Shown: positions 10,768 through 22,200 of the stretch, one piece after another
How positions within the stretch are numbered: position 1 is the stretch's first letter
Layout: each line of letters begins with the position of its first letter
NCBI GenBank assembly: GCA_949751835.1
Contig: CATKHK010000067.1
Location: 124,001-188,000, forward strand
DNA: 64,000 nt
Direction of reading: 5' to 3'
DNA from: Blepharisma japonicum
Taxonomy: Eukaryota; Ciliophora; Heterotrichea; Heterotrichida; Blepharismidae
Translations under genes and position numbers: made by a program
Notes under the pieces: generated by a model
Told to the model about the DNA's origin: nothing
The model's database searches: none
Seen by the model: only the letters and a program-made list of their open reading frames with translations

Positions 10768-12861
10768 TTACATTTCCTGGCTTGAATAAGTAGTTTCATT
10801 GCCAATTGAAACTTTTTTCTTTTCATTCCCCCTTGGATCCAAAGTATAACGCTTAAATTCATTTCCTTTAAAAATATTTTCTTCAGTTTTCCTTTTATAG
10901 GTCGCATAAATTTCTCCAAATTTCAAATGCATAGGAAATTCATTATAACTTTTATCTAATATATCATCTTGATCATCATTAATTACAGTCATCATTACCT
11001 CTCTCGTTTTTTCTTTATGAACTCTGCGTATATCATAGCCCTTCACTTTTGTTATTAGATTCATTCTATTTTGATAAAAATTAATGGGATTAATTTCTTT
11101 TCCATGGATATTTTGTATGCCATGCCTTATTAATACTTCTTGTTTTCGTGGACTTTGATCCACATCTTCTTTTGATATTCATTTTCTATTAGATTTTCTT
11201 GTAAAATTAGCGTGCTTAATAATTTCGCTCTGGTTAACTTTGTAAACTATTTTTTCACAATTTTCTACAACATGGCCCATCACTCCACAGAAATAGCATC
11301 TGACACCCAAATAACTTAATTCTTTTCCTTTACAGTTATTTAAAATAATATTTGTTATTTCTGCTTCTTTTGGAAGCTTTGTCAGCAATTTGTTAAAAAT
11401 CTCTCAATTTAGACTAAAAAGTTCAGAAAACACTGCACATCTAGCAGAGGCGCATCTTTTTCTTCTAAGAAAAAATCCGATTTCTCCAAAGTATTGTTCC
11501 TTGTGAATTTCTGTATATATTGTGCCTGTTTTTTGGTGGAATATTTCAACCATTCCACGTCTCACAAGGTAAATATTTCTGTCAAGTTGCCCGTACTTAA
11601 ATACCAAATCAGAAGGGGAAAATAAGTCCACTTCAAGTTTTTGGCCTAAGTATTTGAGAAATCTAAAAGAATAATCTCTAAAAGATGGAATTCTTGTTAA
11701 GAGATTACCTCTCGTTCGAATATAAATTTCTCTTTGCAATGGTGGAGATAAAGAGCCTAAAATATCTTGCTCATCTAGTACATTTTGTTTTTGATAATTA
11801 TAAAGGTGATCTAAATAAGTATCAATTTTATATCTTAGATCTTTCGGTAATTTGTGTTTTTTCATAAAGAAACTCATTTTTTGCCTGATAGCTTCAAAAT
11901 AAATTTTATCTTTTGCTGTGTATTTAATTGTACTAATAACACCTCCGAACAAATATCCAATAATTAGCGAAGCAAAACACTCAATAACAATAATAATCAT
12001 TTTTTCAGGAATAGTCTGTGGAGTTATATTTCCATAGCCTACAGTAAGCATTGTAATTGTAGCTAGTTCAAGGTTTCTCATATATTGCTCAAATATATTT
12101 TTTGTATAATATTTTCACATATCACCGTTAGTGCTTAGCGAAAAATATCAAGCAGAATGTATTAAGCAAGCAGCTCAGTGAAACGATAAGCTTGCTATTA
12201 ATAAAAATACTAAAATGCGTGTAATCATATAAACCATGGGACTAGGGTAAATATCTTCAATATTGTAAATAAGCCTTCTGAGCTTTCCGAGCCTTGTAAG
12301 ACGTATTAATCAAAATAGCCGAGGTCAATACCAATACTCAAATTGATGATCCTTATCTGAATCAATATCCATGCCGCCTAAAAAAAGTTCATAAGGAATA
12401 ATTGATATTAGATCTCATAGAAAATATGAAGATAAATAATGTGAAATTATCCTTCTCCTATCTTTAACTAATGTTCCATGTATAAAGCAAGCCGTATTAA
12501 AATTCAAAAGAAAATCGACTGCAAAGCAAACTTCAAACAAAGGGATTAAGTGTTTGTCAGTTTCTTCCATAAAACATATAGAAAAAGGGACCATAAAACT
12601 TAAATAAATTGCTTGTGCAGAAATTAGAGTATCCCATATCACTTTCACAAGACCTGTTGGATTTAAAACATATTTATCTATTTTCTCCGTCTTTCTTATA
12701 AGGTCTTTAGTCGGAAAAAAGCTATATTTTGATAAAGAGATGGATTCCGTATTTTCAGAGTTCCAGAAAAGATTTTTTGCGTTCCCTGGCAGTTTACCTA
12801 ATGTTGGTAAAGCTGATCAACTTGTTCTTTCATTTGTGCTTGTAAGCTGCATTTTCACCAT
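10768..12861 (-). CDS. CNBD-family K+ channel with C-terminal CCHC zinc knuckle (paralogue B)
   Basis: 697 aa, ATG 12861 (or 12852) to TAA 10768, with TGA=Trp at several sites (for example 11179 and 11404). It shares the architecture of the downstream paralogue: S1-S6 with an Arg-rich S4 (RLFWLIRLTRLGKLRRL), the filter TVGYGN, a C-linker, a CNBD (YFGEIGFFLRRKRCASAR) and a CCHC knuckle starting at C522 (CYFCGVMGHVVENC). The flanks of the knuckle (LSYLGVRCYFC) are nearly identical in both, so the knuckle predates the duplication. The C-terminal tail is shorter and more diverged. It probably sets membrane potential or ciliary excitability; ligand dependence cannot be judged. Confidence 0.92.
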
Positions 12862-13234
12862 ATTACACTTTTAAATGCAGGAGAAACCTATGAACTATAT
12901 TAATAGCAATTTAAAGCTTTAGTATCAACATAGATTTCCAGAGCAGACAGATTATAAATATTTATTAAAACTAGATAATTTGAGATTTAATTTTAACTTT
13001 ACGACATGAAACTTATAAAATATAAAAATTCCATTAATAATTTTTAAAATTAAAAAATCTCAATGATAATGCTACATATTTAAAGGCTAAAATCCTCTAT
13101 TCTCAATTTCTTAGCAAAAAATCAATTATAATTTATTTTAAGTGACAATCAATAATTTGTGAAAAGATTTATAATTGAAAAAAAATAAAAAAATTAGGTA
13201 ACTATTATTATTTTTTTCATTTTTAGCTTATTAT
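12862..13234. other. AT-rich intergenic spacer
   Basis: Upstream of channel paralogue B and downstream of LRRC51. No gene or RNA is seen. Confidence 0.6.
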
Positions 13235-14140
13235 CTATGCATTTTCTTTTTGTTCCTCTTCTTCTGCATTAGGGTCTTTTGGCACTACCGGTACTGGGGG
13301 ATTTTCAACCTTAGGGAGCCTTCTTTTATTAATCTTATGAGAAAACCCTATAGAATTGTCTATTTCTAATTTCGTGATCAAAACACTATCTAGCCTCTTT
13401 AATTGCGGCAGCAAAGTTATAGTATAAAGCCTATAGCCTGGTAGCTGGTCAATAGAATTTCCATATAAAGTCAATGACTTAATGGTCGTATCTTGCAAAT
13501 TTAGTAATTCTTTCATATCTGAAATATAATTTGAATGCAAATAAAGTGACATCAGCTGCGGCAATTCACATAACTCTTTAGAAATAGTTGTCAAATGATT
13601 ATAACTTAGATCAATCCATTTCAAGCTCAAAGGATTTTTCATCACTTTTGTAATGATATCAATTAATCCTGTGAGGTCTGGGATGATATTATATGAAAGC
13701 ACTAGGCTTGTTGTCATATTTTTTACTTTCTTTTTTTTGACAATTGCACTTGTATGCTCATCTGCATGGCCATGGTGCGAGTTTGCAGCAGCTTTTGAAG
13801 TTGTATGTTCTGCTAGAATTTTTTGGATCGCTGGAGGCTGTGGAGGTTTAAAAGGTTCAGCCTGTTTAGTCTGCTTTGGAATTTCTTCTTCCATTTCTTC
13901 GTTTTCTCCTACACGTGGAGCTTCATGTCTAGGAGATGGCAACAAATGCTGGGAAATTTCTTTTTTCTCTTCTATTGGCTCTTCATGGAGGATTGGAAGT
14001 CTTTCGCCCGATCTTGGCTCCATTGTGATGATGTCTGATATGTTTCTGATATTTTTAAATGAAAAATCAAGGGGTTTTCCATCACGAACGACTTCGCCAA
14101 CTATAACAGTTTTACGTTTTCCTTTGTCAGTTTCTTGCAT
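13235..14140 (-). CDS. LRRC51: Leucine-rich repeat protein LRRC51-like
   Basis: 301 aa, ATG 14140 with an in-frame TAG just upstream, ending at TAG 13235. The N-terminus PLDFSFKNI...MEPRSG matches the LRRC51 signature (PLDYSF...EEPRTG). After a long acidic, Pro-rich insert (about 50-135) come three or four LRRs: LSLKWIDLSYNHLTTI, LPQLMSLYLHSNYI, IKSLTLYGNSIDQLPGYR, then an LRR cap. Vertebrate LRRC51 is about 190 aa, so the insert makes this form longer. LRRC51 is tied to motile cilia and hearing, but its molecular role is poorly defined. The gene is divergent from the IQ protein gene, with 129 bp between the starts. No TGA is needed. Confidence 0.82.
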   Translation of the reverse strand: MQETDKGKRKTVIVGEVVRDGKPLDFSFKNIRNISDIITMEPRSGERLPILHEEPIEEKKEISQHLLPSPRHEAPRVGENEEMEEEIPKQTKQAEPFKPPQPPAIQKILAEHTTSKAAANSHHGHADEHTSAIVKKKKVKNMTTSLVLSYNIIPDLTGLIDIITKVMKNPLSLKWIDLSYNHLTTISKELCELPQLMSLYLHSNYISDMKELLNLQDTTIKSLTLYGNSIDQLPGYRLYTITLLPQLKRLDSVLITKLEIDNSIGFSHKINKRRLPKVENPPVPVVPKDPNAEEEEQKENA

Positions 14141-14269
14141 GCCCTATTAAAATTTTTTATTGAATTTATGAAAATTTTGCTCAGAGAAGAGCTGGAATTT
14201 ATTTTTAATTTTGAAGTGGAAATCTGGTGGTTTTTGAGTTTAACATTAAATGGTTTTAAATTACAATAA

Positions 14270-16954
14270 ATGCAAAATCAACCAAAAAATACTCGGCTTA
14301 GAAAATCATACTCACCTAAAGCAAGCTTGAATTCAGCAAAAAGGGACAAAAGTGTCTCAAAACCTGCAAAATTGTTGCAAAATGAAAATAATGATGATAA
14401 ATTTTCACCAAAAAGTATCGATCCAAAAATAGCATCATTTTCGACTACAGTTTCACAGAGTATAAGCGCAACTGATCTTCGATTTCCTACGCTGAGTTCC
14501 CCAAAATTAAGCCAAAAAACGCTACAGTCTTATTTAGCAGAGGTCAAAAAATCATTACCTGAAGATATTAGCACTCAACCAAGTGAAAGAGCTTTTATAA
14601 GGCCAAAATTAATAAAGCGAAAAAGTGGAACAAGAAAAAGTACCCGAAAGGGAACACTTTCACTAGAAAACTCAATGGAGCTTCGGAGATGAAAAAAATC
14701 CGCAAAAATCAAAAAATCTAAAACTCCTGGAAAAGGGCTAGGAGAGCTCATGCAGCTTATGTATAAAAAACCGATAAAAGGTCCACCAGATAATGATTCC
14801 ACAAAAGAGCTAACTAGTAGACTTTATGATACAGCACAAAATGAGCCTGAAGAAGTTTTTAGAATTATTTCAAGCCCAAAGAAATCACTTGACAAACTAA
14901 TAGCTAAAAAGCAGGAAAAAAAATTCGAATGAACTGAAGAGCACGAGCAAGCATTTAGAAGTTTATTGAGAAAAACTCATAGTTTTAATTCTATGACCAA
15001 GACGAGACTTTTTAGAGAATTAGAAAAAAAACTACCTGAGAAAAAAACTAAGCTTGAAAAAGAATGAAAATATGATAAAAGATCTCCTTACATTAATGAC
15101 TTAGATTATCAAAGCAAAGATTATTACGCATCAGGGCTAGATTTAAGCAGTCCATCCTCACACAAAATTGGCCCTATTTCCAATATAAAGACCACCATTA
15201 GAGATGAATCTTTTGAAATTGACTTAGAAGAAAAAAGAATTCAAGAGTTGGTGGCAAAAACAGGCCTCTCGCCTACAAATATTACAAAATTAGAAAAAAT
15301 CGGCACACATATAGAGAAAATAAAAGATTTTGAAGACGCTATGAAAGGGTTTGAAATGATTTATAATTGAGAAGAATCCGAAGTATTTTTCGATAAAGCT
15401 AAAGGTTTTTTAGCTTCACATATACTATCCGAGCTTCATGTGGATATGAAAGATCTCAATAAAGCAAGATATTCTTATTTATCAGGGAAAATTGCCTATC
15501 AAAGAGCTACGGCTGAGCTTCATAAAAAATTGATGTTAAGGGCAGAAGAAAAAAGAATTGAGCTGAGAAAAAGGCAGGAAGAATTTCAACGTGAAGTGTT
15601 TAAGACTAAGGTGATGCTGAAAAAAATGTATGGGATTAACTATATAAATAAGCCAAAAAAGTACTTGAAAACTACTTCATATAAGATGGGGTCGCCTGAA
15701 TTTAATATTTATATGATCAAATTAGGATATTTACCTCCAAAATTCAAAGCAGCACCAGAAAAACTTAAACAAGGAGGAATTATTTATTATAAGACATCTA
15801 GTAAAATCCCAGAAAAAAGCGTTAATAATACGTCACAGTGGAATTATCCGCCTGATTTTAAGGCACGAGAAATTGAAGCTGCAAATAAAAAACTGATGAG
15901 CATTAAAGCTGCAGCGAAAATCCAAAGCCGAATTAAAGGGTGACTTATGAGGAGAAGAATGAGAAGGATGAAAAATGCTTCATTGAAAATCCAAAAGTTA
16001 TGGAGAGCTTATAAATCTAGGAAAGTTCTTATTGCCAAAGTAATAACACAGCTTTTCAATGGGAATAAAGCTAAAGTATCAAAATTAGCTAAAAGATTTA
16101 AAGAAAGCTCTATTTATTATAAGCTCTATCAAGCAGCTGAAGCTAAGAGAAAAGCAAAGCCTCCTGCGACAATTCCTTCTAGCCCAAAGACTCAAAAAAT
16201 AGTTCCATCCATTACTTCTCTTTCTTCCGATCTAAATTCTCCCCATACAGAAAAAGATTTATCTCCTAAGCGCTCTCTTCAAAGTCCCACAGGCCCCCCA
16301 AAACACGTAACAATATCTGAGCCCCCTAATAATAGCTCTATAAATCCCTCAGACCAAGCCCGAGAAAGTTATCGTCTTGAAGTTGAAGCTCAGCGAATCA
16401 ACAATTTACTCAAAGAAATCTTAAGCACTCGTAAAGAAATGTGGAAATATTACTTAGGGAGAGTAAACCATTCAGAATTAAACGATCAAAACCTTACAAG
16501 GCTCTTGTCTCATGAATCTGTATATGCAAAAGAGCAATCTGCAGGAAAGCGTAAAGGAATTATATGGGAAGAAAGTGTCATTAGGCTTGGTGCTGGAGAT
16601 GATGTAATACAGCACGTGACGCCTGAAAGCTTAAGAGGAAAGCCTACAGATATTATAATAGCAAATTTATCAAAAGAATTATCTCAAGCTATTATCGCTA
16701 AAGACCACGCTCGGGTGAAATTTTATTCTCTGCAGAATAAAATTGAAGACTTTTATAAAAAGGTAAATCCAGATCCAGTAGGTGATGATCCATTTTTAAG
16801 AAAATGTTTGACTATCAAAGAAATCCCTGATATGGTAGAAATCCCAATATTAAAATCCAGAAAAAGCTTTAATCCGATATTTGGAGCCGCAGAGAGCATG
16901 GTTGGCAATATGGTAAGAGAAGCCTCGTCAATGAATTTTAGAGTTGTAGGATAA
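14270..16954 (+). CDS. IQ-motif protein, 894 aa
   Basis: One frame from ATG 14270 to TAA 16952-16954 with TGA=Trp at 14690, 14930, 15065, 15368 and 15941. Two IQ motifs lie in tandem at about residues 547-597: KIQSRIKG-W-LMRRRMRR, whose Trp is the TGA at 15941, and KIQKLWRAYKSRK. They predict calmodulin or centrin binding. The first 250 residues are basic and Ser-rich, a Lys/Glu-rich helical region follows, and the C-terminal third is globular-looking (KEMWKYYLGRVNH) but unknown to me. A cytoskeletal or ciliary role is likely by analogy only. The next gene starts 13 bp after the stop on the same strand. Confidence 0.75.
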
Positions 16955-16967
16955 TTTTAATAATAAT

Positions 16968-19772
16968 ATGAAAAGGTCTACAGCTATAGAAATTTTAAAA
17001 GAAAACTACGCCCATATATGCGCCCAGGATGAGATTTCTCCTTATGACGATATTTGGCAACAAAACGATGAAGAAGACGACAGAATTTTGAATTTCGATA
17101 ATTGCAATATATCAGATCAACATCTATCTGTAGTCATAAAAGCCTTAAAGGTGGATTGTTTTTTTAAAGAACTTATATTATCAAATAACCCAATCGGTAA
17201 TGAAACGATATCAGCCTTGATGAAATTAATTGAAAATGATGGCTCAGCTTTAAAAATCATCAGGTTTGGGAATGGACAAATAAATAAAGATTTATCTGAT
17301 GACTTGTGGTATGAGGTATCGAAAGCTGAAATTGTACAAGACAGGTCATGGGTAATTTATGTTGGGGAAAATTTGTTGAATTTAGAAAACACACAGAGAG
17401 ATATCCAGGAAAATCCAAAAATTAGAAGTGCTAAAAGCTCATGTGACCTCATTTTAGATCAAGATGCTCTGCTTAATCAGAGTTTAGATAAAGAATTGAG
17501 CAGTGATTTTGTGCAGCCAGAATTTCCAAATTTTATTAGCAGAAGCATAAGCCCTATTGACTACAAAGGAGCTGATCTATTAGACTTTTCGTGTAAGAAT
17601 ATAGTCCAAGTCCCAAGATATCTTGAAAATACCAGCCCAAAAATCCTGAACTTAGCAGACAATAAAATTGAAAAAATTACAGGAATTCCTATATCAATTT
17701 TGAAATTAAGTCTGAAAGAAAACTATCTCACAAAAATAGAAAATATTGATAAGTGTTCGAGGCTGAGAGTTTTAGACTTATCAAATAATCGGATTGCAAA
17801 AGTGGAGAATCTAAATTTGAATTTTAGCCTTCAAGAGCTGAATTTGGCATCAAACCAGATAAGAGTCATTGAGAATTTAGAATTGCTAAAAGATCTGAGG
17901 AGGCTAAATTTGGAAAATAATTTATTATCGTCGTTAATGAGCATTCGGGAGCTATCATTCAACACAAGACTCTCATTTTTAATATTGAGGGGGAACCCAA
18001 TATCAAATGAAAAAGGCTATAAACCATTAATCACAAGTCTCCTTCCTAAGCTAGTAGTTTTAGACTACGTAAAAGTAGCAGGAGCCCAAGGGACGTTTAG
18101 ACGCGTTTTTGATAAAGACAATGAATTCTTTTCAGCACCTTTTCTAAGCCTTGATAGAACCCCAGAATCAACTTTGCTCAAAAAAAATAAAACACTTAAA
18201 GGTCAAAAACCAAGGCCAATGATCCTCATTAATGATAACCCACAAATAAAAACATCTGAAATTCCAACTAATTTTGCATCACCAGCACATGGGTATACTG
18301 ACACGAACGCTGAAACTATCAAAAAAGAGCCATTAAAACATACTACTAAGGTTGGAAAAAGTGAAAATACGAAATTTGAGCCTGATAGTTCTCATGAATT
18401 AGCTAAGATTAGAAGATATTTTAAAAACGTTTATATTTTTAAGGACATAGCAAGCACTTTTATAGAGACTTTAATTAATGCAAGCCAATTTAGCGTATTT
18501 GAAGAAGGTTCAATAATACATCATTCAGAGGTTTACATAGAAAAAATGATTGTGGTCTATAAAGGAAAACTTCAGCATTTAGATCGTGTTTATGGTCCTG
18601 GGGCTAGCCTTTTTGCAGATAGTTTAATAGAACCTGAAGAAGTATATGGAGATGTTGCATGCATTGAAAGATGTGAACTGTTTATTTTAAGCAAAACAGA
18701 TTTAGACAATATTTCGAAAAATTACCCAATATATAGAAAGGCTTATATGAAAAATTATGTTGAAAAAAATGTTCATCCAAATGAAATGGATATCAGGTCA
18801 CAAATTTATGTCAGAAGACCAAGAAAGAAGCCATTTGGGATTAAAAGTCAATCTCGATGTATATCGATGCTAAATTTAAAATCTCTAGTTACTAGCGAAA
18901 CTTCTTATAGCCTTGGCCTTATTTCTCCTACAAAAACTTTATCAACTCCATTAGAGTCAAAAATTAAATTCGAAGTTGATGGACTATTAAAAGCAGCTGA
19001 CCCTTATGATGTAGAATTTTCTCATACAAGCCAGCCAGCAACTGGAAAAAATGAAATAAAGCAAGCTATAGAAAAAGTACAAAAAATTTTTGAAGTTTAT
19101 AAAAAAGAAGAAGCACAAGAATTCGCAAAAGATGATGCTATAAATGAAGCTAAAAATTATCTCAAAAATGGAGCAAATAAGCCAGAAATCGAGTTTTTAG
19201 CTTTAAAAAGAGACTTATTAAGGGATTGTATAGAAAAATGTGAGAGCGATGGCGAAGAAGAATTGATGACAGAGTATATCAAATGCCTAGATCGCGAAGA
19301 AAACAAGAAGCTTGAGCAAGATCTTTTAAATAAAGAAAAACATTATAAAGATGAAATAACGACATGCCAGTTAACATTGAGCTCTTTATTATCACAAAAT
19401 CCTAGATCTTTTACTGAAGAAAGAATAAAGATTTATAGGAATTTATTAGACGAATGCAACTTACTAGATCTCCATGATGATCCAGCCCCCGAAATCAGTG
19501 AAACGTGTGGAATGAAACTTGAAGACCCAAAAATTAAAGAAAAAACTGACAAAGTGATGCAATTAACCGTGCTCGCTAATAATTACAGAACTTATATATC
19601 TGAAGTTTTAGATACCTTCGAGAGCCATAATTATGATCTTTTCAAAGAAATTCAGAGTGAAGTTTATGAGAAAGGGCTTGCAACACTTACTACAAGAGCG
19701 TCTGTAAAAGAAAGCTGTCAAAACTCATCAAGAGTTCCATCATCTCGCTATAGTGAAATAGAACTTAAATAA
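16968..19772 (+). CDS. LRR protein with degenerate cyclic-nucleotide-binding domain
   Basis: 934 aa, ATG 16968 to TAA 19770-19772. A short RNI-like LRR pair (LSNNPIGNETI) lies near residues 45-110. Six SDS22-type LRRs follow at about 205-370 (LNLADNKIEKI, LRVLDLSNNRIAKVENL, LQELNLASNQIRVIENL) with an LRR cap ending LPKLVVLDYVKV. A cNMP-binding-like beta-roll lies at about 485-595 (FSVFEEGSIIHHSE, YGPGASLFADSLIEPEEVYGDVACIERCELFILSK); it lacks the RxA phosphate-cassette Arg, so nucleotide binding is doubtful. The C-terminus is alpha-helical and acidic. All Trp codons are TGG. This could be an axonemal scaffold; no exact family is recognised. Confidence 0.75.
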   Translation: MKRSTAIEILKENYAHICAQDEISPYDDIWQQNDEEDDRILNFDNCNISDQHLSVVIKALKVDCFFKELILSNNPIGNETISALMKLIENDGSALKIIRFGNGQINKDLSDDLWYEVSKAEIVQDRSWVIYVGENLLNLENTQRDIQENPKIRSAKSSCDLILDQDALLNQSLDKELSSDFVQPEFPNFISRSISPIDYKGADLLDFSCKNIVQVPRYLENTSPKILNLADNKIEKITGIPISILKLSLKENYLTKIENIDKCSRLRVLDLSNNRIAKVENLNLNFSLQELNLASNQIRVIENLELLKDLRRLNLENNLLSSLMSIRELSFNTRLSFLILRGNPISNEKGYKPLITSLLPKLVVLDYVKVAGAQGTFRRVFDKDNEFFSAPFLSLDRTPESTLLKKNKTLKGQKPRPMILINDNPQIKTSEIPTNFASPAHGYTDTNAETIKKEPLKHTTKVGKSENTKFEPDSSHELAKIRRYFKNVYIFKDIASTFIETLINASQFSVFEEGSIIHHSEVYIEKMIVVYKGKLQHLDRVYGPGASLFADSLIEPEEVYGDVACIERCELFILSKTDLDNISKNYPIYRKAYMKNYVEKNVHPNEMDIRSQIYVRRPRKKPFGIKSQSRCISMLNLKSLVTSETSYSLGLISPTKTLSTPLESKIKFEVDGLLKAADPYDVEFSHTSQPATGKNEIKQAIEKVQKIFEVYKKEEAQEFAKDDAINEAKNYLKNGANKPEIEFLALKRDLLRDCIEKCESDGEEELMTEYIKCLDREENKKLEQDLLNKEKHYKDEITTCQLTLSSLLSQNPRSFTEERIKIYRNLLDECNLLDLHDDPAPEISETCGMKLEDPKIKEKTDKVMQLTVLANNYRTYISEVLDTFESHNYDLFKEIQSEVYEKGLATLTTRASVKESCQNSSRVPSSRYSEIELK

Positions 19773-20008
19773 TAATTTTAAAACATATGAAATAGTGCTA
19801 AATAAAATATAAATCGACTAATTTTTAAGAGATCGCTTTAAGAGTAAATAATTAAATGATAGCCAAGAGCAGGATAAATTTTATGGTTTAATTCGTAATA
19901 TTATGTCTTATATCATAAGCTAGCACTCTAATTTGCTCTAATTTTTTTAGTATGCAAGCTTTAAATGTGAATTATTATAGTATATAACTCAATTACAATT
20001 ATGTCAAT

Positions 20009-21541
20009 TTATTTACTTTCGGGTTGATTTTTTATAATTTCTTCCCACTCTCCTCTTTTTTGTTCAGTCTCATTAATCATTTTTCTAAAATCCTGTTCAC
20101 TAAACACATAATTTGGCTGTGGCTTAGGTGGCAGTTTTAATTCTTCGATTTTTGCATTGTTAAGGGCTGCGTCGGCTTCTCTTTTATATCGAGTTTTTTC
20201 ATATTCATCTCTCAGTCCTTTACAGATTTTCTTATACGTCTTCAATTCTTCGATATAGGCATCTCTTCTTAATTTTAAGTTTGTTTTAATAAAAAAATCT
20301 TTTACGGGCTCAGGAATTGATGAGTGGCCTTGAACTGCATTAAAACTGATTCTTTTATCAAGCTCGCTTTTTGGTAACGTATGCTTTTTCACACAATGTT
20401 CTATATACATTCTAAATTCAACTTTATTTCATAATAAATGCTTTATAACAAGTCCTTGCTGTCTTTGTTTTATCACAACTTTCATAGTTCTCTGTATATA
20501 AATAACAGTCCTTATAAAAGCAGCCATCAGATTAAATATCACGTCTTTGGATAACGCCTTTTCTGCTAGCTCACATATCCCTTGTCTATATTTTTTTTTC
20601 ATTTCTGTTGCCCATTTTATAGCAGGTGTATGCATTCTTTTGAAAGTCCTTATGGCTCTGGCTGTTCTTATTTTTTTTACAAGCCTTTTGAACTTTCCAA
20701 TTGACATGCAAAGAATCATGAGCTTTTTTAAGACACCTTGAGATCTTTCGTGCAGATCTTTTCGGTAGAGAAATTTTTCATGAATGTCTGTAGCTCAGCC
20801 AAAGGCAGCATCTAGAGTAATTCATGCTCGAAAAATCTTGGAGATTTCATCTTTTTTTAATTTAAATTCAAACCTCCTTTGCTTGCTTTCAAAATTCAAA
20901 ATTTTTTCTAATTTTTTATTGAGCAAAATTTCATGCTTTTTCTGAATTGTTTCCACGATTCTTGTAGATACCATTCCAGCTCTTTCTTTAATAGTCTTTA
21001 TTCTGTTCTCAGGTAAATATTTCATCATATTTTTATTATCCTTCACAATTTCTTTGAATTTTTCTTTTTTATTACCTTCTTCACCAATCTGTTTATGAAG
21101 GGTAGGCAGAAATAAATAAGAATCTTTTTCTATAAACCTTGATAATGTTGAAAACTGAAATGAAGGCCCAGAAAGGGTACTTAAAGATATATTATAATAT
21201 CCTGGACCTAGTTTATAATTGGTAGGAGATGAAGGATAAGGTGATCTTGATGGAATTATTATATAACCTAGCTCACTCCCTGATCTTTTATGAGGCCCTT
21301 TATTTCTCTGGTCTATTGGCTCTGGAAAAGCAGAGACTGGATGAGGCAAAATTTCCATTGAGTTATGTCTGTGATGTATAGGTAACAAATGTTCATGAGG
21401 CTGTAAGTTTACAGATGATTTTCGAATTGAACTAAATAGGAGGCTTTCTTTTTCAGCGAGAATCGGATTTTTAATGTCTTGAGAGATGTTTTGTGGGGGA
21501 GTGTAATCACGTGTAGTGGCTGAAAGTCTTTTGTTTCTCAT
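20009..21541 (-). CDS. Hypothetical basic helical protein, 510 aa
   Basis: Three ORF pieces share one frame and join through TGA=Trp at 20822 and 20429; ATG 21541, TAA 20009. The N-terminal 180 residues are Ser/Pro/His-rich and likely disordered. From about residue 190 the protein is basic and helical (KHEILLNKKLEKILNFESKQ). A stretch at about 325-350 (AAFIRTVIYIQRTMKVVIKQRQ) looks like an IQ motif but lacks a clean consensus. The C-terminus is charged with Pro (LPPKPQPNYVFSEQDFRKM). No homologue is recognised. The neighbours also encode cytoskeleton-like proteins. Confidence 0.6.
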
Positions 21542-22200
21542 TGCAACTTTTTAAAAATATCTATCAGTTATTATTTCAGCTTTAAAAAAATATGACAAAA
21601 AGATTTATAATTTTGGAAATTTTTGACCTTAATAACATAATATTTGAATTATCGTTTCCTATTTATTTAATAACTTTGAAAGCACATAATCTAACACTTT
21701 AATTGCGACCTTTATTAATCTTATAATAAAAATAAAATTCTACTCATATGAAAAAGCTAAACAATCAACTGGGATTACTTAACTTCTCTCAATATAGTTG
21801 AATGAGCTTTAAGATTTAAGTAATTAAAAACTTTAGCCTTTTGAAATTATTTTAATATGTTTGGAATAACTCATACTATTATAATATGAATAATAAATGA
21901 ATGATAATGCTCTTCCTTTTGAAAATTATACTCAATTGAATTAATTTTCAAGTTGAACTATTAAATAACTATTAAAAATTAATCATAAACTTTCAGTATA
22001 ATTAAAATGCGTATATGTGTTGATTTCATCTATGTAATTATAGGCGAGGAAAAATATTAGTCAATTTTAATAGAATATTTTTTATAAAATGATTACTTGG
22101 TATTGGCTAAAAAGCTTTAAATTTTGTAAATTAATAAAAATGAATTTTTCAAATTGATATTCATTTGTAAATATTAAGAAATGATTATAAAAATTTCATA
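21542..22200. other. AT-rich intergenic spacer
   Basis: About 660 bp of very AT-rich sequence with no open frame, RNA gene or strong repeat that I can see. Confidence 0.6.

Noticed and set aside
16940-16975. Fusion of the IQ and LRR-CNBD genes through a mini-intron
   Set aside because: No GT...AG of 15-16 nt spans the TAA and the second ATG; two genes 13 bp apart is simpler.
20009-21541. IQ motif in the hypothetical basic protein (YIQRTMKVVIKQRQ)
   Set aside because: The Gly and second Arg spacing of the IQ consensus is missing; noted only as a resemblance.
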